A stretch of DNA of 64,000 nt from Terrimonas sp. (GTDB lineage Bacteria; Bacteroidota; Bacteroidia; Chitinophagales; Chitinophagaceae): the NCBI RefSeq assembly GCF_003075435.1, contig NZ_QCZJ01000008.1, forward strand, positions 154,067 to 218,066, given 5' to 3'. The translations under genes were made by a program, and so were the position numbers. Shown here in pieces: positions 16,692 to 23,801 of this stretch. Under the pieces are notes generated by a model that saw only the letters and a program-made list of their open reading frames with translations, did no database searches and was not told the origin of the DNA. The number at the start of each line of letters is the position of its first letter. Positions within the stretch are counted from its first letter, which is position 1.

Positions 16692-17294
16692 TCATTTTTC
16701 AGATCTTATCCTGCTTAATGTTTCTTGGGCAATGCCAAGATAGGATGCTATCATCCCTAATGGTATGCGGTGGTGAATTTCCTGATAAGTTTTTATAAAG
16801 TGGTCATACTTTTCCTTTGCAGTAGTAAATCGAAGTGAGGCTATCCGCTCCATAAGATGGCCGAAAACAGTGCCCATGGAAAGTCTAGAATAGCGCTCCA
16901 TCTCAGGGAAATTCTCGAAAAGGTATACCAGGTCATCTACCTTCAGGCAAAATGCTTCAGTGTTTTCAATAGCATCTATGTAGTACATGTCCTTTTGTCT
17001 TGTAATAAAGCTTTTGGGTGAATTACTCCATTCATTTTCAGCGGGAAAGTACTCGCTGATCTCTTTTCCATCCTTTATAAAATAGGTACGAAATAATCCT
17101 TTTTGAATAAAAAGGGATCGTGTACAAACTTTATCAGCATCATGTACAAGTTCGCCCTTATTGAAAGAAACAAAGTTTATCCTGGCATCCAATGCTGATT
17201 TCAGTTCATCGCTTACTCTGATGTACTGTTCAAAGTGCCGGAATAGCAATTCTTTATTTCCTTCAATCTGCTGGCTAAGGTTTGATTCTTTCAT
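16692..17294 (-). CDS. Crp/Fnr-family transcription regulator
   Basis: The 200 residues contain a cyclic-nucleotide-binding-like domain (about 25-120: VSFNKGELVHDAD, then LFIQKGLFRTYFIKDGKEI) and a short C-terminal helix-turn-helix (IPLGMIASYLGIAQETLSRIRS) that ends at the recognition helix. This truncated-looking architecture is common in Bacteroidota Crp-like proteins. No Fe-S cysteine set is present. It lies 65 bases upstream of the secreted hydrolase on the same strand and may regulate it. Confidence 0.88.
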   Translation of the reverse strand: MKESNLSQQIEGNKELLFRHFEQYIRVSDELKSALDARINFVSFNKGELVHDADKVCTRSLFIQKGLFRTYFIKDGKEISEYFPAENEWSNSPKSFITRQKDMYYIDAIENTEAFCLKVDDLVYLFENFPEMERYSRLSMGTVFGHLMERIASLRFTTAKEKYDHFIKTYQEIHHRIPLGMIASYLGIAQETLSRIRSEK

Positions 17295-17419
17295 AATGAT
17301 TATATCAAAATTAGGAAATTCGATTCAGGGATTATTTGATCATTAAGATGGAAAGGGCTTTTTATATTGAGCAATTCTGTCAAAATTGACCTACAACAAA
17401 ATAGGTTACCGCGCAATGT

Positions 17420-18847
17420 TTATCTACGTCTAGCCATAATCATTTTTGCAAGGGCTCCCACCTGCTTCAATTTATTATATAATTCATTTGCCCGTGGTAA
17501 ACCGATGCAAAGACGCATACAGTGTTGAAATTGATCTTGAAGCGTAAACATTCTCCCAGGAGCAATGCCTATTTTGTGCGTTAAAGCATAATCATATAAT
17601 TGTGTTGTGTTGATTTCTTTAGGAAACTCCACCCATAAAGCTAATCCGCCTTGCGGTTGGCTAATTTTTGTTCCTTCTGGAAAATGTTCGGAAATGCAAT
17701 GTGCATAAAATTTGTAATTCCTCAGCAACGTTTTTCTTAGATTTCTAAGATGATTATCATAACGACCTGTCATTAAGAAATTGCCAATGGCTTCGTGTAT
17801 GATAGTTGTTGAAGATATAGAATGTACGAGCTTTAACTTCGTTATTCTTTCTAAATATTTCCCCGGAGCTACCCAGCCTACTCTGTAACCAGGGGCTAAT
17901 GTTTTTGATACGGATCCGCACCAAAGCACCGTTCCATTTTGATCAAAAGACTTACAGCATTTAGGTCGCTCATCATTGAAAAACAAATCTCCATACGTGT
18001 CATCTTCAATCAACGGAATATTGCTTTTATCTAGCAACTCTACAACTTTCTTTTTATTCTCATCAGGCATACAATATCCTAGTGGGGTATTGAAGTTAGG
18101 TACCAAAAGACAAACATTTATCTTAGGCAATAAGGTTGTCAGTTTATCAATATTAATGCCTGTTACAGGGTGTGTAGGTATTTCCAAAATTTTCAAACCC
18201 AAACTAACAGCAAGCTGTAATATGCCCGGATAGCAAGGGCTTTCCAATGCGATTACATCACCAGATTTTGTTAATGCCATTAAACACAGCGCCAAGGCGT
18301 TCATGCATCCATTTGTAGTTATAATATCATGCTCGTGTAGATTTCCTTCCCAGGATAAAGAACGACTGGCAATCATCCTTCTTAGTTTTGCATTGCCCTG
18401 TAAAGGTTCATACTCTGTTCCACCTTCCCTCAATTCCCTAGTAGCTAAAACAATTTCTTTTTTCAGTCTGGCAAGTGGCAACAGGTTTCCAGAAGGTATG
18501 CCAATTGAAAAAAGGGTCAAATCATTTCGCCCCATATTAGAGTAAACATCATTAATCAATTCATTCGGCTCTTTATAACCAAATGTGGGTTTAGGGTGGC
18601 TTGGTTTAGATAGCGGGATGTTTAAAAACTTCAGCGAATTCACAAAATATCCTGATTGAGGTTTAGCCTCAACCAGTGATTGTGCTTCCAATTCAAGGTA
18701 AACCTTTTTTGCCGTGTTAACACTTATCCCGTGTTGTTTGCTTAAGGTTCTTACAGAAGGTAACCTTTCTCCGGATTTTAACACACCTGCCTTAATCTTT
18801 TCAGCAATGTTTTTTGATATTTTGTCGTAAATAAAAGTCTTATTCAT
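17420..18847 (-). CDS. MocR/PdxR-type regulator (GntR wHTH fused to aminotransferase)
   Basis: Of 475 residues, about 1-70 form a GntR winged helix (AGVLKSGERLPSVRTLSKQHGISVNTAKKVY split by the wing at QSGYF) and about 110-460 a class I aminotransferase fold. The PLP lysine is in GSVSKTLAPGYRVGW (about 310), with the NFNTPLG and EDDTYGD motifs present. MocR regulators bind PLP or a PLP adduct and usually control a divergent neighbour; here that is the EamA-type transporter at 18956, with two direct repeats in between. Confidence 0.93.
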   Translation of the reverse strand: MNKTFIYDKISKNIAEKIKAGVLKSGERLPSVRTLSKQHGISVNTAKKVYLELEAQSLVEAKPQSGYFVNSLKFLNIPLSKPSHPKPTFGYKEPNELINDVYSNMGRNDLTLFSIGIPSGNLLPLARLKKEIVLATRELREGGTEYEPLQGNAKLRRMIASRSLSWEGNLHEHDIITTNGCMNALALCLMALTKSGDVIALESPCYPGILQLAVSLGLKILEIPTHPVTGINIDKLTTLLPKINVCLLVPNFNTPLGYCMPDENKKKVVELLDKSNIPLIEDDTYGDLFFNDERPKCCKSFDQNGTVLWCGSVSKTLAPGYRVGWVAPGKYLERITKLKLVHSISSTTIIHEAIGNFLMTGRYDNHLRNLRKTLLRNYKFYAHCISEHFPEGTKISQPQGGLALWVEFPKEINTTQLYDYALTHKIGIAPGRMFTLQDQFQHCMRLCIGLPRANELYNKLKQVGALAKMIMARRR

Positions 18848-18859
18848 TCTACAAAAATA

Positions 18860-18899
18860 ACTGTGTCTATTCAGATATTAAAAACTGTGACTGTATTCA
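18860..18899. promoter_or_regulatory. Two direct repeats, candidate MocR operator
   Basis: ACTGTGTCTATTCA (18860-18873) and ACTGTGACTGTATTCA (18884-18899) repeat in the same orientation, 24 bases apart start to start, inside the divergent MocR-transporter intergenic region. Direct repeats rather than palindromes are typical of MocR operators. The inference rests on position and spacing only. Confidence 0.5.
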
Positions 18900-18955
18900 T
18901 TTTCATTTATTGCTGAAGTTTGCAGGAGTATATCATCAAAAATCAGGATACAACT

Positions 18956-19831
18956 ATGAATAAAGTAGAGGTGAACGCCACACAAGGTTGGCTAAATGGG
19001 TTAATTGGTGTAATCTTATTTAGCGGTTCATTACCTGCTACCAGGGTGGCAGTGCTGGAACTGGACCCTGTTTTTCTCACTGCTTGCAGAGCTTCAATTG
19101 CGGGAATATTTGCTTTTAGTGCTTTGGTTATTTTTAATGCAAAACGTCCCAACCGCCAGCAGTTTTCCTCTTTAGCTATTGTCGGCATCGGCGTGGTGGC
19201 AGGATTCCCTTTACTCAGCGCTTTGGCATTGAGATATATTACTTCAGCGCATTCTATTGTCTCCATTGGTATATTACCGGTGTCCACGGCTGTCTTCGGT
19301 ATTATTCGTGGAGGGGAACGTCCTAAACCTATTTTTTGGATATTCTCTCTTGTTGGTAGTCTTTTGGTAATAGGTTATGCAATGGCACAGGGAGCTACAG
19401 CTTCACCTGTGGGCAGCATACTAATGTTTGGTGCTGTTGTACTTTGTGGGTTGGGGTATGCAGAGGGTGCAAAACTTACAAAATTTTTAGGTGGATGGCA
19501 GGTGATTTCCTGGGCATTGGCCCTTTCTTTTCCGGTAATGCTGCCGCTTGCATTTATTTATATGCCATCCTCATTTGAAGGCGTTAGCAGTGAAGCATGG
19601 ATTGGCTTATCGTATGTATCATTATTCAGTATGTTTATCGGTTTTATTTTTTGGTACCGGGGTCTGGCACAAGGTGGAACGGCAACAGTGGGGCAACTGC
19701 AATTATTACAACCTTTTTTTGGCTTGGCATTAGCTTCTTTATTACTTCATGAAAATGTGAATACTGGAATGATATTTATAACTATAGCTGTGATTCTATG
19801 TGTAGTAGGTACCAAGAAGTTTGCTAAGTAA
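18956..19831 (+). CDS. EamA/DMT-family transporter
   Basis: I start at 18956 (MNKVEVNATQG) because AGGA lies seven bases ahead of it; an in-frame ATG at 18920 adds twelve poorly hydrophobic residues. The 291-residue product has about ten membrane helices in two EamA halves, with the typical FSGSLPATRVAV start of the first half and GYAEGAKLTKFLGGW before the second. Members export amino acids or metabolites. Transcribed away from the MocR gene, it is the likely target of that regulator. Confidence 0.88.
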   Translation: MNKVEVNATQGWLNGLIGVILFSGSLPATRVAVLELDPVFLTACRASIAGIFAFSALVIFNAKRPNRQQFSSLAIVGIGVVAGFPLLSALALRYITSAHSIVSIGILPVSTAVFGIIRGGERPKPIFWIFSLVGSLLVIGYAMAQGATASPVGSILMFGAVVLCGLGYAEGAKLTKFLGGWQVISWALALSFPVMLPLAFIYMPSSFEGVSSEAWIGLSYVSLFSMFIGFIFWYRGLAQGGTATVGQLQLLQPFFGLALASLLLHENVNTGMIFITIAVILCVVGTKKFAK

Positions 19832-20012
19832 TAAGAAGTACAAATCTCAGTTTTTTTTACAGGTTTTATGAAATATTGTTCTGCAATTTTATTCATAAAT
19901 CATGAACTTAAAAGAGTTTTTACAAGAATTATATTTCTCAATAGCGCATAATTATTTGTTATCGTTTGTTGCCCTCGTGTCTAACCTGCTCAGAAAGTTT
20001 TTGGGAGCAGTT

Positions 20013-20160
20013 TCACAATAAGCTTTTTACCACTGTTAATTTGAAAAGCCATTTGTCCTTCTCTTTTTCATAAACATCCATAATCCACTCATCCAATTCT
20101 AGTTATTTTATCTGTCGTATTCCCGTATTTTGTGTATAATCTATTATTAGTGCCATAATC
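20013..20160 (-). pseudogene. Decayed fragment, possibly the end of a SnoaL/DUF4440-like protein
   Basis: On the minus strand one frame reads DYGTNNRLYTKYGNTTDKIT and, after a one-base shift, ELDEWIMDVYEKEKDKW then LFKLTVVKSLL and a stop. The joined text resembles the final strands of a nuclear-transport-factor-2-like domain. It has no start and needs a frameshift. The rest of 19832-20252 has no gene I can support. Confidence 0.3.
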
Positions 20161-20252
20161 TCCGTTTAATATATTCTACTTTAAACTGATTAACAATAAG
20201 GAACCTACAACGATGCATCTTTGACAATTAATATTAAAGTAAATAAAAAGAC

Positions 20253-21209
20253 ATGAAACATCTCAGAATAACGATTGCCCTTTTACTGATGATTACTTTT
20301 AATTCTTTTGGGCAGAACAAATACAGATTACCTATACCCGCCGCTATCCTTCCTGAAGAAATAGTCTATTCTATATCTACGGACACAATTTTCAATGCAG
20401 GAGTTATATTTCATGCCAATAAAGAGTTAACGAAACAGGTAGCCATTATCTGGGTTCACGGATGGGGAGTAAATTTTTACTCACCAAGCTACATTGCTAT
20501 CGGGAGATCTCTTGCTGAAAAAGGTTACACCTGTATTTCGGTGAACACTCGTATGCATGATCTCGGAAATATAGAAGGACATAAAAAGGGCGTAAGATTA
20601 AGGGGCGGTGGCTATTGGGGTGTGGCTGGAGATGAAGTAAAAGATATTTCGGGCTGGATTGACTTTGCCGAGCTCAAAGGTTTCAAAAAAATAATATTAG
20701 TAGGGCATAGTGCCGGTTGGGCTGCAGTGCGCAGGTATCAGTACGAAAAACGAGACACACGAATAATAGGTTTGGTTTGTGCTTCAGGACAAGTGAGTGC
20801 CGATACAAGACTTGTTGATTCCGCGCAATACTTACAGGCTGTTCAGTATATGTCCGAAAACAAGCCGGATAAACTTATAGAAGACCCGAAACGTTCTTTT
20901 CCCTCGTATATAAGTGCTGCAACTTATATGGACATTGTAAATACACCACAAGAAGAGAAAGATTTTTTTGGTTTAATCACACCACAGAACGCAGGCATTT
21001 CAAAAGTGAATTGCCCAATCTTGATTTTTTATGCGGCAAACAATGATATAGGAAGCGAAGAAGAATTGAAATCTTTGAAATCAAGCATTGAAAAGAATTT
21101 TAGACATGTCCAATTAACGACAACAATGATCAAAAATACAGACCACATGTATATGGGAGAAGGAAAGCAAGTAGCAGACATTATTATTAACTGGATTGCT
21201 ATACTTTGA
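20253..21209 (+). CDS. Secreted alpha/beta-fold hydrolase
   Basis: The 318 residues begin with a signal peptide (ITIALLLMITFNSFG) and follow the alpha/beta-hydrolase plan: WVHGWGVNF (oxyanion), nucleophile elbow VGHSAGW (Ser about 152), an acid near FYAANNDIGSEEEL and histidine in NTDHMYMGEG (about 297). Family members of this type are uncharacterised esterases or peptidases. It stands alone, with gene-poor DNA on both sides. Confidence 0.82.
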   Translation: MKHLRITIALLLMITFNSFGQNKYRLPIPAAILPEEIVYSISTDTIFNAGVIFHANKELTKQVAIIWVHGWGVNFYSPSYIAIGRSLAEKGYTCISVNTRMHDLGNIEGHKKGVRLRGGGYWGVAGDEVKDISGWIDFAELKGFKKIILVGHSAGWAAVRRYQYEKRDTRIIGLVCASGQVSADTRLVDSAQYLQAVQYMSENKPDKLIEDPKRSFPSYISAATYMDIVNTPQEEKDFFGLITPQNAGISKVNCPILIFYAANNDIGSEEELKSLKSSIEKNFRHVQLTTTMIKNTDHMYMGEGKQVADIIINWIAIL

Positions 21210-21681
21210 CAAACACGAAATAATTTAATAAAAACGATTAATTCTTGTCTATCAGCAGCAGCTGGACGCGACAGATTTAAAATTCCTAAACTATAGCAAC
21301 AAGCTAAGACAACATAGTTGATTGGCAAAATATCGGATTGAGTATTAGAACGACAACCCCATTGTCAGCCCGGGCTAGAAAACTACAACTAATGCCAGAA
21401 AGTGCCATTTGAAGGCCTGCAAAAATTTAATTTATAATCCTATGTCCTCTTTTTTCCTGATTGTCTACAAATAATTTTCTGGCTAAAGCTTACTGATCAA
21501 ATCTTCTTTGATAACAATTATTTTTATTGCGATTAATTGAAGTGTCCGGTTTAATAAGCAATTCTTTGTCAAAAACTACCTGAAGGATAATTTCAGCGAA
21601 TTTCCTACAGGATAAATTCGTCCGATATACCCGGAGTTATATAAATAGTGTTAACAAATGAACGTAAATTCACCTCTGTTT

Positions 21682-21837
21682 CTAAGTGTAAGATCGGCTG
21701 TTAATTAAAAAGAAGAGTAGTATAGACGTAAGAGCACCTGTAAGAATTCTCGGTACGGTAACCTCTCGCATAATAATCAAGCCTGCACCCTCCATTAGCA
21801 GATATGTTCCGTATTGCCACCAGCATGCCTCATAAAA
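21682..21837 (-). pseudogene. Relic of a small membrane protein
   Basis: A stop-to-stop frame of 51 codons encodes YEACWWQYGTYLLMEGAGL then IIMREVTVPRILTGALT and a hydrophobic stretch. It looks like two membrane helices with a short loop, from a protein I do not recognise. A stop precedes it and no plausible ribosome site is visible. Confidence 0.3.
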
Positions 21838-22068
21838 TCATGTGAATGATGAATAATGTTTTTTATAGATCACATTGTTGACGTATAGGTTGTAGAACCA
21901 TGCACACCTGCAAGGGGCACTATAAATACCTGCCATTTTTTGAAGAAATACTCAGTACCCAAAAGGCATATATAGAATGATACGACTGAATGGGACAGTA
22001 ATATCATTCTATAAGAACACTAAAACCTAAGACTCTATTCTTTTGAATTCTCATCACGATAAAGACAA

Positions 22069-22230
22069 TTATTTTTCAAGTTTTCCATCTTTCAGATCAT
22101 CGTAAGATGGATTGTAAGCATTGCCGACAGCGGACCATTCTTCGGGTGTAAACGAAGGAAATGCGTTCTTAATGCCATTGTAATCTTTTACTTCTATGTC
22201 TTTTGAAAAAATCTGGCAGTAGTTAACTCT
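22069..22230 (-). pseudogene. C-terminal relic of an unknown protein
   Basis: The frame reads FFSKDIEVKDYNGIKNAF then PSFTPEEWSAVGNAYNPSY and DDLKDGKLEK before a stop at 22069. The text looks like real coding sequence, but no start codon is in frame and upstream codons soon hit a stop, so only the tail is left. Family unknown. Confidence 0.4.
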
Positions 22231-22381
22231 AAAATCGAACTCTCGTTAAAATTTGTATCTTAACTCTTATATTTTACCTTTGTAGAGAGGCGTTAGAAAC
22301 GTGCATATAAAGTGTATTTACATTTTGTGACAAGCATTTGACAAGCAATAGCTTTAACATATTGAGAATGAGAATGAAGGA

Positions 22382-22398
22382 GTTCCTGTTCTGGGCAC
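22382..22398 (+). repeat. Direct repeat, left copy (GTTCCTGTTCTGGGCAC)
   Basis: This 17-base word recurs with one change at 23268-23284 (GTTCCTGTTCTGGACAC). Each copy is followed by a hairpin, a T-run and ATGCC, and the two copies enclose the hicAB module. They may be attachment-site remnants of a small mobile unit. Confidence 0.5.
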
Positions 22399-22399
22399 A

Positions 22400-22427
22400 C
22401 AACCACCTTTTTCAGGTGGTTTTTTTA
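22400..22427 (+). terminator. Rho-independent terminator
   Basis: AACCACCT pairs with AGGTGGTT around TTTTC, followed by a run of T. No intact gene precedes it, so the transcript it ended is gone or is a small RNA. Confidence 0.65.
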
Positions 22428-22518
22428 TGCCCTGAAGTGATTGTCTGCAAAGGGTTTCAGCGAAATCTCCAATTTTATTGCAATCTATACGTACGTATGG
22501 GGGGGAGGTAAAAGAAGG

Positions 22519-22896
22519 CTACCCAATAAATTGTACTGCTGCCAGTTCCCTGCCCACCTGTTGCACTCCTTTTAAAATTCGCCGGGTTTGTATTGTGGAT
22601 GGCTTTTTGTTCCCTTTAATATATTGGGCTAAAAGACTTTGGTTCATTCCTATGCGTTCAGAAAGTGCCTTTACATTAATTACTTTGTAAAATTTAAAAA
22701 ATTGCGGTAAATCCAATGAAATTTTAAGATCCTCTGTAGATATTATTTTCCCCTTATCCTCAAAATACAGGTTTAATGCATCAACAATATTTTGCTTTAG
22801 TTCGTCTAATGAACTACCCACAGTATAAACAGGATATTTAGCAGCATAAGCCGAATAACCCGTTTTTGTTCTTTCTACAATCATTTCAATTTTCAT
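22519..22896 (-). CDS. hicB: HicB-family antitoxin with XRE-type DNA-binding domain
   Basis: The 125 residues start with the HicB partial RNase-H fold (MKIEMIVERTKTGYSAYA, then YPVYTVGSSLDELKQNI) and end with a helix-turn-helix (VKALSERIGMNQSLLAQYIKG). HicB neutralises the HicA RNA-binding toxin and represses its own promoter. It begins 11 bases after the hicA reading frame, the usual toxin-first order. Because the toxin is frameshifted, hicB may now act as a solitary antitoxin or be drifting. Confidence 0.85.
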   Translation of the reverse strand: MKIEMIVERTKTGYSAYAAKYPVYTVGSSLDELKQNIVDALNLYFEDKGKIISTEDLKISLDLPQFFKFYKVINVKALSERIGMNQSLLAQYIKGNKKPSTIQTRRILKGVQQVGRELAAVQFIG

Positions 22897-22907
22897 AATA
22901 CTATATT

Positions 22908-23092
22908 TTATTTGATGCCAGCATCTTTTTTAATCTTCTTTTCAAGCCCTTTACCTACTTCATGGCTGCCATGATTAGGGCAAACAATTTGTCCTTTTTA
23001 ACCGGGTGTTCCATAATCATGTGGCTGCCTGACTGCCTTATTACAAACCAACCATCTTTTTTAAGCAGTCTTATTAATTCGCTGGATTTCAT
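22908..23092 (-). pseudogene. hicA: HicA toxin gene with a one-base frameshift
   Basis: From ATG at 23092 the frame gives MKSSELIRLLKKDGWF then VIRQSGSHMIMEHPVKK, the start of a HicA double-stranded-RNA-binding-like toxin with its catalytic GSH histidine. After that it leaves frame. The next frame continues CPNHGSHEVGKGLEKKIK and KDAGIK to a stop at 22908. Total length is 185 bases, one short of 62 codons. A run of five A residues on the coding strand (T at about 22995-22999) with one A lost explains it. A full product would be 61 residues, normal for HicA. Confidence 0.8.
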
Positions 23093-23113
23093 TATTAACT
23101 GTAAAACACAAAA

Positions 23114-23129
23114 GTAATAAATTTATTAC
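23114..23129. promoter_or_regulatory. Perfect palindrome upstream of hicA
   Basis: GTAATAAATTTATTAC is a perfect 16-base palindrome about 22 bases ahead of the hicA start, where HicB of the DNA-binding type is expected to bind for autoregulation. The assignment is by position. Confidence 0.5.
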
Positions 23130-23267
23130 CTTTTTAATAGAAATTATTATGCTGGCTGTAAAGGCAAAAAGTATCTATAATTACAATTTGTGTACCTCTA
23201 TTGTACCTCAAATAATACCAAACTGATATAAATAATTGATTATCATTTAATAAATAACATTAGTATT

Positions 23268-23284
23268 GTTCCTGTTCTGGACAC
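23268..23284 (+). repeat. Direct repeat, right copy (GTTCCTGTTCTGGACAC)
   Basis: This is the partner of the copy at 22382-22398, 886 bases away. It too is followed by a hairpin and T-run ending in ATGCC. Confidence 0.5.
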
Positions 23285-23289
23285 TTTAA

Positions 23290-23328
23290 AAACTCTGTAA
23301 TTCATTGACTTGCAGAGTTTTTTTTTAT
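23290..23328 (+). terminator. Rho-independent terminator
   Basis: AAACTCTG (23290-23297) pairs with CAGAGTTT (23313-23320), followed by a T-run. The stretch from 23329 to the TonB-receptor promoter at about 23750 holds nothing I can support. Confidence 0.6.
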
Positions 23329-23749
23329 GCCTGTCAGGTAACCGTCATTTTTTACATTTTATGCCGCTGCTTATGGCGATCAAATGACAAGTAATATAAC
23401 AACCAGTTTCCGCTGGTATCAATCCACTGACTATCGAATTTTTTGTTTCAAATTTTATTGGAACAAATCTTTGCCGCCACCGCAATTCCAAAATCAATAA
23501 AATGCTAACTGAAGTAATCAACAGAATTTCCAGATTTCGAAAATCATTTTTAAACTACCAGCGATAAAGTGCCTGTCATATTTCTTTGCTACCATTGTTC
23601 GTATATGTTAATTATGCTATCGTCATGCTATTATCGTTAAATAACAGAAGTTATTGATGCTATAAAGAACATATTCTCCTTAAAATCCCTTCAACACATC
23701 ATGTCAATGAATTTCCCGATTTCGTAATTATCATAGTTTGACCGGATTT

Positions 23750-23757
23750 TAACTTTG
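23750..23757 (+). promoter_or_regulatory. Candidate promoter -7 box (TAACTTTG)
   Basis: TAACTTTG matches TAnnTTTG and lies about 45 bases before the receptor start at 23802. No clear TTG is found at the ideal upstream spacing, so the call rests on the -7 element. Confidence 0.4.
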
Positions 23758-23801
23758 CAATTCTTTAACAAAAGATGATTTTTTACCAAAAGAGTGATGC
23801 A

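Larger units (their letters stand above)
21210..22381. other. Gene-poor stretch with decayed fragments
   Basis: No intact gene is visible across about 1.2 kb. Two protein-like relics on the minus strand are listed separately (21682-21837 and 22069-22230). The rest is A/T-rich with stops in all frames. Confidence 0.6.

Noticed and set aside
19902..20021. A 39-codon plus-strand frame MNLKEFLQELYFSIAHN
   Set aside because: Too short, no clear ribosome site, and it reaches into a decayed fragment on the other strand.
22360..22430. Possible tRNA 3' end at the GTTCCTGTTCTGGGCAC repeat
   Set aside because: No cloverleaf can be folded upstream of either copy.
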